This document shows positions 37,037-46,084 of a stretch of 64,000 bases of DNA, in pieces. Below the pieces are notes generated by a model. It searched no databases. It had not been told where the DNA came from and saw only the letters and a list, made by a program, of their open reading frames with translations. The stretch comes from JBBSBL01 sp963735885 (GTDB lineage Bacteria; Actinomycetota; Thermoleophilia; Solirubrobacterales; Solirubrobacteraceae). Within the stretch, counting starts at the first letter, position 1. Each line of letters starts with the position of its first letter. A program made the translations under genes and the position numbers. The stretch lies in NCBI GenBank assembly GCA_963735885.1, contig CAVTMP010000004.1, positions 620,001-684,000 of the forward strand. The letters are read 5' to 3'.

Positions 37037-37960
37037 ATGAGCGATCGCGACGAGGTGACCTTCGACTCGTGGGGCGAGCGGTGCGCCGCCTGGCGGTATC
37101 GACCGGACGGCGCCGGGGACCGAGCCACGCCCTGCGTCGTCATGGCCCACGGCTTCAGCGGCACCCGCGAGGACGGGCTGGCGCCGTTCGCCGAGCGGTT
37201 CGCGGCCGCGGGGCTCGCCGCGCTCGTGTTCGACTACCGCGGCTTCGGCGACAGCGGCGGCGAGCCGCGCCAGTGGCTCGACGTCCGCCGCCAGCGCCAG
37301 GACTGGGCCGCGGCGATCGCCTTCGCCCGAACGCTCGAGGGGATCGATCCCGACCGGATCGTGCTGTGGGGCACCTCGTTCAGCGGCGGGCACGTCATCG
37401 AGGCGGCCGCGCGCGACCGCCGCGTCGTCGCCGCCGTCGCCCAGGTCCCGTTCACCGACGGCCTGCCGACCGTGGCCGCGATCCCGCCGCGGACGAACCT
37501 CGCGCTGACGGCGGCCGCGGTGCGGGACCTCGCCCGGGCCCGAACCGGCGCCGAGCCGCTCACCGTCCCGGCGATCGGGCCGCCCGGCAGCGTCGCGGCC
37601 ATGACCAGCCCCGACGCGGACGCCGGGTTCCGGGCCATCGTCGGCGAGGGATCCCGCTGGCGCAACGAGGTCGCCGCCCGCGCGATCCCGCAGGTGCTGG
37701 CCTGGCGACCCGGACGCGCCGCCGCCGGCGTGCGCTGCCCGTTGCTCGTCGTGGTGGCCGACGAGGACGCGGTGACGCCCGCCGCTCCCGCCGCACGCGC
37801 GGCGGACGCCGCGCCGCGCGGCGAGATCGTCCACCTCCCGGTCGGCCACTTCGACGTCTACACGGGCGAGTGGTTCGAGCGCGCGGCGGAGGCGGAGGTC
37901 GACTTCCTGCGCCGCACGGTCCTGGCCCGGGCGACCGCCCCGTCGGCGGCGCCGGCCTGA
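37037..37960 (+). CDS. Alpha/beta hydrolase
   Basis: A 307-residue alpha/beta hydrolase. The oxyanion-hole region is VVMAHGFSGTREDGL; the nucleophile elbow is GTSFSGGH (Ser near residue 115); the acid is likely in VVADEDAVTP and the base His in LPVGHFDVYTG. A DYRGFGDSGGEPRQ segment follows the first motif, as in esterases and peptidase S9/S15-like members. The substrate is unknown. It is divergent from uvrA, and a perfect 22-bp palindrome follows it. Confidence 0.85.
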   Translation: MSDRDEVTFDSWGERCAAWRYRPDGAGDRATPCVVMAHGFSGTREDGLAPFAERFAAAGLAALVFDYRGFGDSGGEPRQWLDVRRQRQDWAAAIAFARTLEGIDPDRIVLWGTSFSGGHVIEAAARDRRVVAAVAQVPFTDGLPTVAAIPPRTNLALTAAAVRDLARARTGAEPLTVPAIGPPGSVAAMTSPDADAGFRAIVGEGSRWRNEVAARAIPQVLAWRPGRAAAGVRCPLLVVVADEDAVTPAAPAARAADAAPRGEIVHLPVGHFDVYTGEWFERAAEAEVDFLRRTVLARATAPSAAPA

Positions 37961-37978
37961 GCCCGAGGGGCGCGGGAG

Positions 37979-38000
37979 CGCCCGCGTCATGACGCGGGCG
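37979..38000. terminator. 22-bp perfect palindrome between convergent genes
   Basis: The sequence from 37979 to 38000 equals its own reverse complement (CGCCCGCGTCA then TGACGCGGGCG). It lies between the convergent hydrolase and membrane protein genes, so it can end transcription from both sides. There is no T-run. Confidence 0.5.
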
Positions 38001-38047
38001 AGATCCGCCTCGATGGACGACCATGATCGATGCGGCCGTTCACCCCT

Positions 38048-40174
38048 CTATCCCGGCGCCGTCCCCGATGTCGCGGCGTCGTCGCGCCGGGCGGCGGCGC
38101 CGCGCGGGCAGCCGCGCGGGGAGAGCGGGCCGTCGAGGTGGAAGAGCTCGGCCTCCGATCCCGTGGCGGTCCGGTCGCGCCGGACCAGGCGCACCCCCGG
38201 ATCGCGGGCGATCCAGCGCGCCTCCGGAGCGCGCCCCGGACGGCCGACCGGGAAGCCCGTCGGCGCGGTGACGACCCAGCGGTAGCCGCCGCGGCCGAGC
38301 GCCGCGCGCCAGGCGCGGCACGCGGCGTACGGCGCGTAGGCGCCGTGCTCGCCGCGCTGCCCGAGGAACTGCACCCGGTTGGACTGCCGCTCGCCGGTGA
38401 GCGGGTACTGGAGGAAGAAGCCGGCGATCGCGATGCGCTCGTCGCTCGTCCCCTTCGCCCAGCGGTAGATGCTCGTCAGGTAGGGATCCGAGGTGTAGCG
38501 ATCCTCGACGTAGCGATTCGCCACGCGCCAGCCGCCGAGCAGCGCGACCATCCCGGCGACGAGCGCGCCGGCGGCGGCCCACCGCCGGCCGGGTCGCGGC
38601 AGCCGGTCGCGGAACACCCACGCGCCCCCGGCGAGCGCGAGCACCGCGCCGAGCAGCACGCTCGGCGCGGTGGCGTTGCGGATCGGCTCGACGAAGCGCT
38701 CGCTGCGCAGGTCGGTGGGCCACAGGCTCGGATCGAGCTGCGTGGCGAGCAGGACGGCCCCGGTCGTGCCGAGCGCCAGCGCGAGCCGGAGCCCGAGGGC
38801 GAGGCGGGGCGCCACGGCGAGCAGGCCGAGGCCGAGCACGAGCGCCGGCGCCGCGTAGCGGAGGTTGTAGACGAAGAAGATCGGCTCGCCCGCGAGCCCG
38901 AGGAACTGCGGGGTGACGACGTAGGCCGCGCCCGAGACGAGCCCGACGACCCCGAGCATCCGAGCCGTTCGGCTCGCGGGCAGCGCCACGGCCAGGACGA
39001 GGCCGCCGAGCGCGAGCGCGACGACGGCCCACCAGGCGGGCCCGTAGGCGCTCTCCAGGCCCGGGAGGAAGTACTGGCTCCAGATCCGCCGCTCGAAGAG
39101 GAACTCCGCGATCGTGAAGATCGGCGTGCGCGTCGCCGGCGAGGGCAGCGGTCCGAAGCCGAGCGAGGGCAGCGGATTGCCGACCTCCACGAGGTTGCGG
39201 GCGTACCAGACGCCGGAGCAGGCGGCCATGGAGCCGAGCCACCACAGCGCGGCGTGGACCCGGCGGCCCGCGGCGATGGCCACCACGCCGAGCGCGAGCG
39301 CCCCGACCGGGGCCAGCAGGGTGAGCTTCACGCCGATCGCGACGCCGCCCGCGAGCGCGGCGAGCGCGACGGCGGGCCGGGTCGGGCCGACCTGGACGAG
39401 GACGGCGGCGGCGGCCAGGAGCAGGGCCAGGCCGACGACGTCGTTGTACGCCCCGCCGGGCTGGGTCGTGGCGAGCCCCGGGAGCGCGAACACCACCGCC
39501 ACGCCGGCGATCGAGGCGGGGCCGACCCCGAACGGCCGCCCGAGGCACCATGCGGCGGCCAGGGCGAGGGCGAGCCACGCGAGGTTGAGCACCGGCGAGA
39601 GGACGTCCTCGCCGAAGGCGAGCATCCCGAGACCGTGCAGCAGGGACGAGTTCGCCGGGTAGAACACCGTCACCGCGTCGCCGTCGAGGTAGTGGAGGGC
39701 CGTGATGCCGCCGTCCTGGACGAAGCGGGCCGCGACCGGCAGGTGGTACCAGAGGGTGTCGATGTTCGACATGCCGCGGTGCAGGGCGTCGATCGTGCGC
39801 GGCGCCCATTCCGCCGCGAGCACGGCGGTGAGTCCCACCGCCACGAGCCGCGACCAGCGCGGGGCGGGCGGCGCCGGGGGCGGCGGGTCGGACGTCGGGT
39901 GGGGCGCGCCGGCACGCGCGCCCCACCACCACAGCGCGGCGCCGGTGGCCAGGCACCCGAGCACCACCGGCACGATCGAGTACCGGCCGGCGACGCCGAG
40001 CGCCGTGGCGACGAGCACGAGCGCGGCCACGGCGAGGATCGCCTCGGCGACCCGCGCCGGGCCGCCCGACCACGCCGGCAGCACCCGCGCGCGCACCCGC
40101 CAGGCGCCGAGCGCCACCGGGCCCAGCACGAGCGCCATCAGCAGCGCCCCGAGCGCGAAGCGCCCGAAGCTCAA
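38048..40174 (-). CDS. Polytopic GT-C-like membrane glycosyltransferase, paralogue of 1587-3653
   Basis: A 708-residue membrane protein with about a dozen helices. The first big loop has NIDTLWYHLPVAARFVQDGG and VFYPANSSLLHGLGML; the ending has RIAIAGFFLQYPLTGERQ and CRAWRAALGRGG. These match the plus-strand protein at 1587-3653 motif for motif. The start is probably TTG 40174, which overlaps the TGA of the upstream gene as TTGA, the same arrangement as at 40508. It is the third gene of an operon begun by an MBOAT acyltransferase, suggesting the two act on one envelope glycan. Donor and acceptor are unknown. Confidence 0.78.
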   Translation of the reverse strand: MSFGRFALGALLMALVLGPVALGAWRVRARVLPAWSGGPARVAEAILAVAALVLVATALGVAGRYSIVPVVLGCLATGAALWWWGARAGAPHPTSDPPPPAPPAPRWSRLVAVGLTAVLAAEWAPRTIDALHRGMSNIDTLWYHLPVAARFVQDGGITALHYLDGDAVTVFYPANSSLLHGLGMLAFGEDVLSPVLNLAWLALALAAAWCLGRPFGVGPASIAGVAVVFALPGLATTQPGGAYNDVVGLALLLAAAAVLVQVGPTRPAVALAALAGGVAIGVKLTLLAPVGALALGVVAIAAGRRVHAALWWLGSMAACSGVWYARNLVEVGNPLPSLGFGPLPSPATRTPIFTIAEFLFERRIWSQYFLPGLESAYGPAWWAVVALALGGLVLAVALPASRTARMLGVVGLVSGAAYVVTPQFLGLAGEPIFFVYNLRYAAPALVLGLGLLAVAPRLALGLRLALALGTTGAVLLATQLDPSLWPTDLRSERFVEPIRNATAPSVLLGAVLALAGGAWVFRDRLPRPGRRWAAAGALVAGMVALLGGWRVANRYVEDRYTSDPYLTSIYRWAKGTSDERIAIAGFFLQYPLTGERQSNRVQFLGQRGEHGAYAPYAACRAWRAALGRGGYRWVVTAPTGFPVGRPGRAPEARWIARDPGVRLVRRDRTATGSEAELFHLDGPLSPRGCPRGAAARRDDAATSGTAPG

Positions 40175-40508
40175 CGGAAGACGTCCCGCGGCAGGGCCAG
40201 CCTCGGGCTCGGGCGCGTCGTGGCGGAGGTCGACGGCGGCGGGCCGCCCCGGAGCAGGCGGCGCTCCAGCTTGTCGAGGAAGACCGGGTCCCAGATGGCC
40301 GCCGGCTTGACGCCCCAGAAGATGCGCTCGGCCTGCTCGAGCACGACCGTGTCGGCGCGGCGCATCTCCTCCACCGTCTTGTCCTGGCCTCGTTCGCGCG
40401 GTCGCCCCCGAGATAGGCGAGCGCGGGGGCGAAGAAGAAGATCGCTCCCACGACGGCGAGCCCCGCGACCAGGGCCCCGTGGCGGCGGGTGACGTGCGGG
40501 CGGCTCAA
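40171..40508 (-). CDS. Small membrane-anchored protein, frameshifted
   Basis: The first part of the frame from TTG 40508 gives RHGALVAGLAVVGAIFFFAPALAYLGGDRANEA, one membrane helix. The other frame gives EEMRRADTVVLEQAERIFWGVKPAAIWDPVFLDKLERRLLRGG to the stop at 40171. Adding one C near 40387 joins them (NEAQDKTVEEMRRAD) into about 112 residues. Both joins are TTGA overlaps: with the MBOAT stop upstream and the membrane protein start downstream. The position after an AlgI-like MBOAT is where an SGNH partner usually sits, but no SGNH motifs are visible. No family recognised. Confidence 0.5.
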
Positions 40509-41941
40509 AACCGGAAGTAGAGGAAGGGGCTGAAGGTGCCGGCCGCGATGAGGACCGCCGCGTACGGTGCGGCGAGGGCGGAGAAGGCGAACCGGGCGGC
40601 GGTGGCCAGCCGCGAGCGGGCGGCGTCGAGGTAGCGGCCGAGCACGAAGGAGCGCGGGATCAGCACCACGAGCCCGGCGAGCACGAAGATCAGCGTCGTC
40701 GCGTTGGTGAGCTGCGCGGAGACGGCCGCCGGGAGCGGCCCGAGGTCCGGCACGAACATCGCGGACAGGACGGTCCCGGCCTCGCTCAGGGTGTCCGCCC
40801 GGAACGGCACCCACCCGACGATCACCAGCAACAGCACCACGGCGCGGCGCAGCGGCTCCCACCGTCGATCGCGCATGTCCCGCAACCCGGTGAGCCGCTC
40901 GATCACGAGCAGCACGCCGTGGTAGGCGCCCCACACCACGAACGTCCACCCCGCCCCGTGCCAGATCCCCGTGAGCAGGAACACGAACATCAGGTTGCGG
41001 CACGTCCGCGCCGTCGTGCCGCGATTCCCGCCGATCGAGATGTACACGTAGTCGCGGAACCAGCGCGTCAGCGACATGTGCCACCGCCGCCAGAAGTCCG
41101 TCATCGACACCGCCGAGTACGGCCGGTCGAAGTTCTCCGGCAGCCGGAACCCCAGCATCTTCCCCAGCCCCAGCGCCATGTCGGTGTAGCCGCTGAAGTC
41201 GAAATAGATCTGCAACGTGAACGCCAACGCCCCCACCCACGCCGCGCTCGTGTTGATCTCCCCCGCCGGCAACCCGTAGACCGCGTCGACCACCGGCGCG
41301 ATCGCGTCGGCGATCACCACCTTCTTGAACAGGCCCAACGCGAACCGCGGAAACCCGGCCGCGAAGTCGTCGAGACGGTCGCGCGGATGGTCCACCGGCA
41401 GCTGATCGTCGATCTGGTGATAGCGGACGATCGGCCCCGCGATCAGCTGCGGGAACATCAGGATGTAGACCACGAACCGCATCACGTTGCGCTGCGGCGG
41501 CCGCACCCCCCGGTAGACGTCCACCGTGTAGGAGATGTGGTGGAACGTGAAGAACGAGATGCCGATCGGCAACGCGATCCGCACCGCCCAATCCACGTTC
41601 GGCCCCAGCGACCGCACCAGCTCCTGGAACTGACGGCTGGCGAACGGCGCGTACTTCCACACCACCAGGATCGACACGTTGAAGACCACCGCCCCCACCA
41701 ACAGCGCCCTGCGGCGCGCCGGCACCCCCCCGACCCGCTCGGAGTCGAACGCCAACCCCACCAAGAAGTTGACCGCCACCGCACCGAGCAGCACGAGGAC
41801 GAACTCCCCCGCCCCCCACGCGTAGAAGACCACGCTCGCCACCGCCACCAACACGTTCCGGGCGCGCTTGGGCAACACCCACAGCGCCACCAGCACGGCG
41901 GGCATGAAATACCAGAGGAAGGCCGGGGAAACGAAGGACAT
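40505..41941 (-). CDS. MBOAT-family O-acyltransferase (AlgI/PatA-like)
   Basis: A 478-residue membrane protein of the AlgI-like MBOAT family. Key motifs are FFTFHHISYTVDVYRG, FPQLIAGPIVRY, FDFSGYTDMALGLGKMLGF, FWRRWHMSLTRWFRDYVYI (His288) and GIWHGAGWTFVVWG, where His328 is the catalytic residue. Such proteins move acyl groups across the membrane to acetylate extracellular polysaccharides, usually with an SGNH-type partner. Here it heads an operon with a small membrane protein and a GT-C-like protein. A possible TACGAT box lies about 30 nt before the ATG. The acceptor glycan is unknown. Confidence 0.9.
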   Translation of the reverse strand: MSFVSPAFLWYFMPAVLVALWVLPKRARNVLVAVASVVFYAWGAGEFVLVLLGAVAVNFLVGLAFDSERVGGVPARRRALLVGAVVFNVSILVVWKYAPFASRQFQELVRSLGPNVDWAVRIALPIGISFFTFHHISYTVDVYRGVRPPQRNVMRFVVYILMFPQLIAGPIVRYHQIDDQLPVDHPRDRLDDFAAGFPRFALGLFKKVVIADAIAPVVDAVYGLPAGEINTSAAWVGALAFTLQIYFDFSGYTDMALGLGKMLGFRLPENFDRPYSAVSMTDFWRRWHMSLTRWFRDYVYISIGGNRGTTARTCRNLMFVFLLTGIWHGAGWTFVVWGAYHGVLLVIERLTGLRDMRDRRWEPLRRAVVLLLVIVGWVPFRADTLSEAGTVLSAMFVPDLGPLPAAVSAQLTNATTLIFVLAGLVVLIPRSFVLGRYLDAARSRLATAARFAFSALAAPYAAVLIAAGTFSPFLYFRF

Positions 41942-42055
41942 CAGGCGGTCAACGACGCGGAGGAACGCCGGATCGTAGGGGGTCGCCGACCGGGTCGGCG
42001 CAGCACGGAGAGCCCTTCATACGGGACTCTCACGCCCTCGGAGGCGACGACCGGA

Positions 42056-42404
42056 CTAGGTGCGCCCGGCCTTGGCGTAGACGTCGTCGAGCAGGCGCGC
42101 GCGGGCGGCCGGCTCGAGCAGGCCGGCGATCTCGGCCTCGGCCTCCTCGCGCGGGCGCCCGCTCAGCGCCGCCTGGAGCGCGACGAGGCGGGCTCCGGCG
42201 AGGTCGCCCTGCTGCCCGTCGCCGTTCGAGCTCGCCGGCTCCGGCTCGGACCCGGCTTCGGCGACCGGCACCGGCACGCGCGGCCGGCGCTGGCTCCGGC
42301 GTGCGCTCGGGGTCCGCGACCGGCCGGGGCTCCGCGGCGACCTCGGGCTCCGGCTCCGCGGCGGGCTCCGGCTCCGCGGCGGGCTCCGGCTCCGCGGGCG
42401 TTCC
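42056..42404 (-). pseudogene. Decayed tandem copy of the C-terminal part of the DivIVA-like gene
   Basis: A run coding AEPEPAAEPEPAAEPEPEV lies on one frame. After a missing base near 42280 another frame gives GDLAGARLVALQAALSGRPREEAEAEI, LLEPAARARLL and DVYAKAGRT before TAG 42056. The same acidic repeats and tail form the end of the gene at 42469-43167, with clearly similar DNA over about 155 bp. There is no N-terminal DivIVA segment and no plausible start codon in frame. It appears to be a partial tandem duplication that no longer codes a full protein. It could also be an alternative tail that is spliced in by recombination, which is speculative. Confidence 0.55.
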
Positions 42405-42468
42405 TGCGCCGCACGGCGTGGCCGGAGGCCGCGACGCGGGACGCCACGGCCGTCCCCGGGCAGGTCGC

Positions 42469-43167
42469 CTAGCTCCGCCCCGCCCTGGCGTAGACCTCGT
42501 CGAGGAGGCGCGCGCACGCACTCGGCTCGAGCAGGTCGCCGATCTCCGCCTCGGCCTCCTCGCGTGGGCGCCCGCTGAGCGCGGCCTGGAGCGCGACGAG
42601 TCGCGCGCCGGCAAGGTCCCCCTCCGCGTGGTCGGCGCGGTCGCCGTTCGGGGTCGCACCCTCGGGCTCAGACCGGGCAGTCGGCTCGGAGACGCCGGCG
42701 GCCGGCTCGGGCTCGGCGGCCGGCTCCGGCTCGGCGGCCGGCTCCGGCTCGGCCGGCGCCACCGCGGGCGCCGCCACGACCTCGGGCTCCCCGCGCCGCA
42801 GCGCGGCGACGCCGCGCTCGAGGTCGGCCTCGAGGGCCTCGACCTGGGCGAGCAGCGCGCCGGCCGCCTCGCGGACGCGGCCGACGTGCGCCCGGGCCTC
42901 GTCGGCGTCGCGTACCGCCGCGCCGCGGGTCTCGTCGGCCGCCGCCTGCGCCTTGCGGCGGATCTCGCCGGCGGCGGCATCGGCCGCCGCCACGATCGAG
43001 CGGACCTCGTCACCCGCGACGGCGGCGCCCGACGCGCCGGCGTCCGCCGCCGCGGCGCGGAGCTCCGCGATCTCGTCGCGAAGCCGCCGCAGATGGGCGT
43101 CGACGACGCCCCGGTCGTAGCCGCGGCGGGAGAGCGGGAAGTCGGTGCGGTCGGCTGGGTCCGGCAT
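42469..43167 (-). CDS. DivIVA-domain coiled-coil protein
   Basis: A 232-residue protein. Residues about 8 to 32 (FPLSRRGYDRGVVDAHLRRL then RDEIAEL) match the DivIVA membrane-curvature segment. A long coiled coil follows to about residue 120, then a Pro/Glu/Ala repeat (PEPAAEPEPAAEPEP) and a conserved-looking tail, GDLAGARLVALQAALSGRP plus REEAEAEIGDLLEP and LLDEVYARAG. It probably marks curved or polar membrane and recruits cell-wall or division factors; that role is by family. It lies 7 bp after mutY on the same strand. A damaged partial copy of its 3' end follows. Confidence 0.75.
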   Translation of the reverse strand: MPDPADRTDFPLSRRGYDRGVVDAHLRRLRDEIAELRAAAADAGASGAAVAGDEVRSIVAAADAAAGEIRRKAQAAADETRGAAVRDADEARAHVGRVREAAGALLAQVEALEADLERGVAALRRGEPEVVAAPAVAPAEPEPAAEPEPAAEPEPAAGVSEPTARSEPEGATPNGDRADHAEGDLAGARLVALQAALSGRPREEAEAEIGDLLEPSACARLLDEVYARAGRS

Positions 43168-43174
43168 CGGCCGC

Positions 43175-44011
43175 TCAGGGTACCCGACGCCCGGTCTCCG
43201 GCAGGCGGACTCCTCCCCGATCGCGGACGACCAGCCCATCGCGCGCGAGGCCGTCCAGCGCGCGCTCCAGCCGCTCGGGCCCGAGGTCCGGGAGCGGCGC
43301 CGCGGCGAGCAGCGCCGCCACGATCCGGCCGCGCGCCCAGCGATCGCCGCCCTCGAAGCGCGGGGCCGCGCGGCGCGCGCGGCGCGCCGGCACGGCGACC
43401 CGGTCCCGCGACGCGCACCACGGCGCGGCCGGACAGGCCTCGCAGCGTGCGACACGCGCGCCGCAGACCGTCGCCCCGAGCTCCATCATCGCCTGGTTCC
43501 AGTCGGCCGCGCGACCGGCGGGCAGCAGCGCACCCGCCCGGGCGGCGAGCGCCGCGGGCGTCCGGGCCTCCCCGTCCCACCGCGCGATGACCCGCCGGAC
43601 GTTCGTGTCGACCGCGGCGGCGTGGGTGCCGAACCCGAAGGACACGATCGCCGCCGCGGTGTAGGGCCCCACGCCCGGCAGGGCGCGGAGGCCCGCCTCG
43701 GTCCGCGGCCAGCCGTCGGCCACGACGACCCGGGCGGCGTCGCGCAGCGCGAGGGCGCGGCGGTTGTGGCCGAGGCCGCTCCATGCCCGCAGCGCGTCGG
43801 CGGCCGTGGCCTCCGCCAACGCGCGCTCGTCGGGAAAGCGCTCGAGCCAGGCCGCGTAGAACGGGACGACGCGTGCCACCTGCGTCTGCTGGAGCATGAC
43901 CTCCGCCACCAGCAGGCGGTAGGGATCCCGGGTCCGGCGCCACGGAAGGTCGCGGCGCACCGCCGCGTACCAGCGCAGGACGGCGTCCTGCCGGCGCTGC
44001 TCGGCGCTCAC
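43175..44011 (-). CDS. mutY: A/G-specific adenine glycosylase
   Basis: A 278-residue MutY. It has the catalytic Glu in AEVMLQQTQV, the helix-hairpin-helix LPGVGPYTAAAI, the catalytic Asp in VDTNVRRV, and the [4Fe-4S] loop C-X6-C-X2-C-X5-C (CGARVARCEACPAAPWC). It removes adenine paired with 8-oxoguanine. The NUDIX-like C-terminal domain of E. coli MutY is missing; instead there is a short winged-helix-like tail (RGRIVAALLAAAP ... LARDGLVVRD), as in many actinobacterial forms. GTG 44011 overlaps the uvrB stop (GTGA), so the two repair genes are coupled. Confidence 0.92.
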   Translation of the reverse strand: MSAEQRRQDAVLRWYAAVRRDLPWRRTRDPYRLLVAEVMLQQTQVARVVPFYAAWLERFPDERALAEATAADALRAWSGLGHNRRALALRDAARVVVADGWPRTEAGLRALPGVGPYTAAAIVSFGFGTHAAAVDTNVRRVIARWDGEARTPAALAARAGALLPAGRAADWNQAMMELGATVCGARVARCEACPAAPWCASRDRVAVPARRARRAAPRFEGGDRWARGRIVAALLAAAPLPDLGPERLERALDGLARDGLVVRDRGGVRLPETGRRVP

Positions 44012-46017
44012 CGCCCGCCGGCGGCCACGGCCTCGGCGTGGTCGCGCTGCAGCGCCTTGATCTCGTCGCGCAGCTTGGCCGCGTACTCGAAGCGCAGCTC
44101 CTCCGCCGCGGCGAGCATCTCCTCCTCGAGCTCGACGATCGCGCGCTCGATGTCGCCGGCCGACATCCCCTCGGTCACGGTCGCGCGCTTGCGCCGGCCC
44201 CGCGGGACCCGCGCCTCGCCCTGGAGGAACTCGGCGATGTCGGAGATCCCCTTGACGATCGTCTCCGGGGTGATGCCGTGCTCCTCGTTGTAGGCGACCT
44301 GGATCGCCCGGCGGCGATCGGTCTCCGACAGCGCCGCCCGCATCGCCGCGGTCTCCTTGTCGGCGTACATGAGGACCTTCCCCTCGACGTTCCGCGCCGC
44401 GCGCCCGATCGTCTGGATCAGCGAGGTCTCCCCGCGCAGGAAGCCCTCCTTGTCGGCGTCGAGGATCGCCACGAGGGAGACCTCGGGGAGGTCGAGCCCC
44501 TCGCGCAGGAGGTTCACCCCCACCAGCACGTCGTACTCCCCCAGCCGCAGGTCGCGGATGATCTGGATCCGCTCGAGCGTGTCGACCTCCGAGTGGAGGT
44601 AGCGGACCTTGAAGCCCATCTCGAGCAGGTAGTCGGTGAGGTCCTCGCTCATCTTCTTCGTGAGCGTGGTCACCAGGGTCCGCTCGTCGCGGTCCACGCG
44701 GCCGCGCACCTCTCCCATCAGGTCGTCGATCTGGTTGCGCGTCTCGCGCACCTCGACCTCCGGGTCCACGATCCCCGTCGGCCGGACGATCTGCTCGACG
44801 ACCGCGCCCGCCCGGGTGCGCTCGAACTCCCCCGGCGTCGCGGAGACGAAGACGATCTGGCCGGTGATCGAGAGGAACTCGTCGAAGGTCTGCGGCCGGT
44901 TGTCCATCGCGCTGGGCAGCCGGAACCCGTAGTCGACGAGCGTCTGCTTGCGCGAGCGGTCGCCCTCGAACATCCCGCCGATCTGGGGCACGGTCTGGTG
45001 GGACTCGTCGATGAAGCAGACGAAGTCCTCGGGGAAGTAGTCGATCAGGCAGTAGGGCCGGTCGCCGGGGCGCCGCCCGTCGAGGATCCGCGAGTAGTTC
45101 TCGATCCCCGAGCAGAAGCCCATCTCCCGCAGCATCTCCATGTCGTACTGCGTGCGCTGGCGCAGGCGGTGGGACTCGAGCAGCTTCCCCTCGGCCTCGA
45201 GCTGCGCGCAGCGGACGTTCAGCTCGCGGCCGATGTCCTCGACCGCGCGGTCGATCGAGCCCTCCTTGACGTTGTAGTGCGTCGCCGGCCAGATCGCGAC
45301 GTGCTCGAGGTCGTCCTCGATGAGCTCGCCGGTCAGCGCGTCGAAGTGCTGGAGGCGCTCGATCTCGTCGCCGAACAGCACGGCGCGGTAGGCCGTCTCG
45401 GCGTAGGCGGGGAAGATCTCGAGCGTCTCGCCGCGGACGCGGAAGTTGCCGCGGCCCAGCGCCACGTCGTTCCGCGTGTACTGGATCGAGACGAGCTTGC
45501 GCAGCAGCGCGTCGCGGTCGATCTCGTCGCCCTTGCGCAGCGTCTGGAGGTTCTCGTCGTAGGTCTCCGGGGAGCCCATGCCGTAGATGCAGGAGACCGA
45601 GGCGACGATGATCACGTCGCGGCGCGCGAAGAGCGCGGCCGTGGCCGCGTGGCGGAGCCGGTCGATCTCCTGGTTGATCGAGGAGTCCTTCTCGATGTAG
45701 AGGTCGCGGCTCGGGACGTAGGCCTCGGGCTGGTAGTAGTCGTAGTAGCTGACGAAGTACTCGACCGCGTTCTCCGGGAAGTAGGTCCGGAACTCGTTGC
45801 AGAGCTGCGCGGCGAGGGTCTTGTTGTGGGCGATGACGAGCGACGGGCGCTGGACGGCCTCGATCGTCGAGGCCATCGTCATCGTCTTGCCGGTGCCGGT
45901 GGCGCCGAGGAGCGTCTGGAAGCGGTCGCCCCGCTCGACCCCCTCGGCCAGCGCGGCGATCGCCTTCGGCTGGTCGGCGGTCGGGGCGTAGGCGCTGTCG
46001 AGCGAGAAGGGCGGCAC
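44008..46017 (-). CDS. uvrB: Excinuclease ABC subunit B
   Basis: About 669 residues. It has LLGATGTGKT (Walker A), the beta-hairpin region YYDYYQPEAYVPSRDLYIEKD, ASVSCIYGMG, DESH, the helicase motifs VLVGVNLLREGLDLPE and TIGRAARN, and a C-terminal UVR domain (ELEEEMLAAAEELRFEYAAKLRDE). It verifies damage handed over by UvrA and recruits UvrC. I set the start at GTG 46017 because VPPFSLDSAYAPTADQPKAI matches the family N-terminus and a TATCGT box ends 9 nt upstream. A start at 46068 adds 17 residues of low-complexity sequence. Confidence 0.95.
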   Translation of the reverse strand: MPPFSLDSAYAPTADQPKAIAALAEGVERGDRFQTLLGATGTGKTMTMASTIEAVQRPSLVIAHNKTLAAQLCNEFRTYFPENAVEYFVSYYDYYQPEAYVPSRDLYIEKDSSINQEIDRLRHAATAALFARRDVIIVASVSCIYGMGSPETYDENLQTLRKGDEIDRDALLRKLVSIQYTRNDVALGRGNFRVRGETLEIFPAYAETAYRAVLFGDEIERLQHFDALTGELIEDDLEHVAIWPATHYNVKEGSIDRAVEDIGRELNVRCAQLEAEGKLLESHRLRQRTQYDMEMLREMGFCSGIENYSRILDGRRPGDRPYCLIDYFPEDFVCFIDESHQTVPQIGGMFEGDRSRKQTLVDYGFRLPSAMDNRPQTFDEFLSITGQIVFVSATPGEFERTRAGAVVEQIVRPTGIVDPEVEVRETRNQIDDLMGEVRGRVDRDERTLVTTLTKKMSEDLTDYLLEMGFKVRYLHSEVDTLERIQIIRDLRLGEYDVLVGVNLLREGLDLPEVSLVAILDADKEGFLRGETSLIQTIGRAARNVEGKVLMYADKETAAMRAALSETDRRRAIQVAYNEEHGITPETIVKGISDIAEFLQGEARVPRGRRKRATVTEGMSAGDIERAIVELEEEMLAAAEELRFEYAAKLRDEIKALQRDHAEAVAAGGR

Positions 46018-46026
46018 GGCCGGAGC

Positions 46027-46032
46027 ACGATA
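46027..46032 (-). promoter_or_regulatory. -10 box for uvrB
   Basis: TATCGT on the minus strand ends 9 nt before GTG 46017. Together with the family N-terminus it decides the start codon. Confidence 0.45.
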
Positions 46033-46084
46033 GCGGGGGCGTGGGACCGCCCCTCGCGCTGTCGCCACGACGCTCGGCGCGTGC

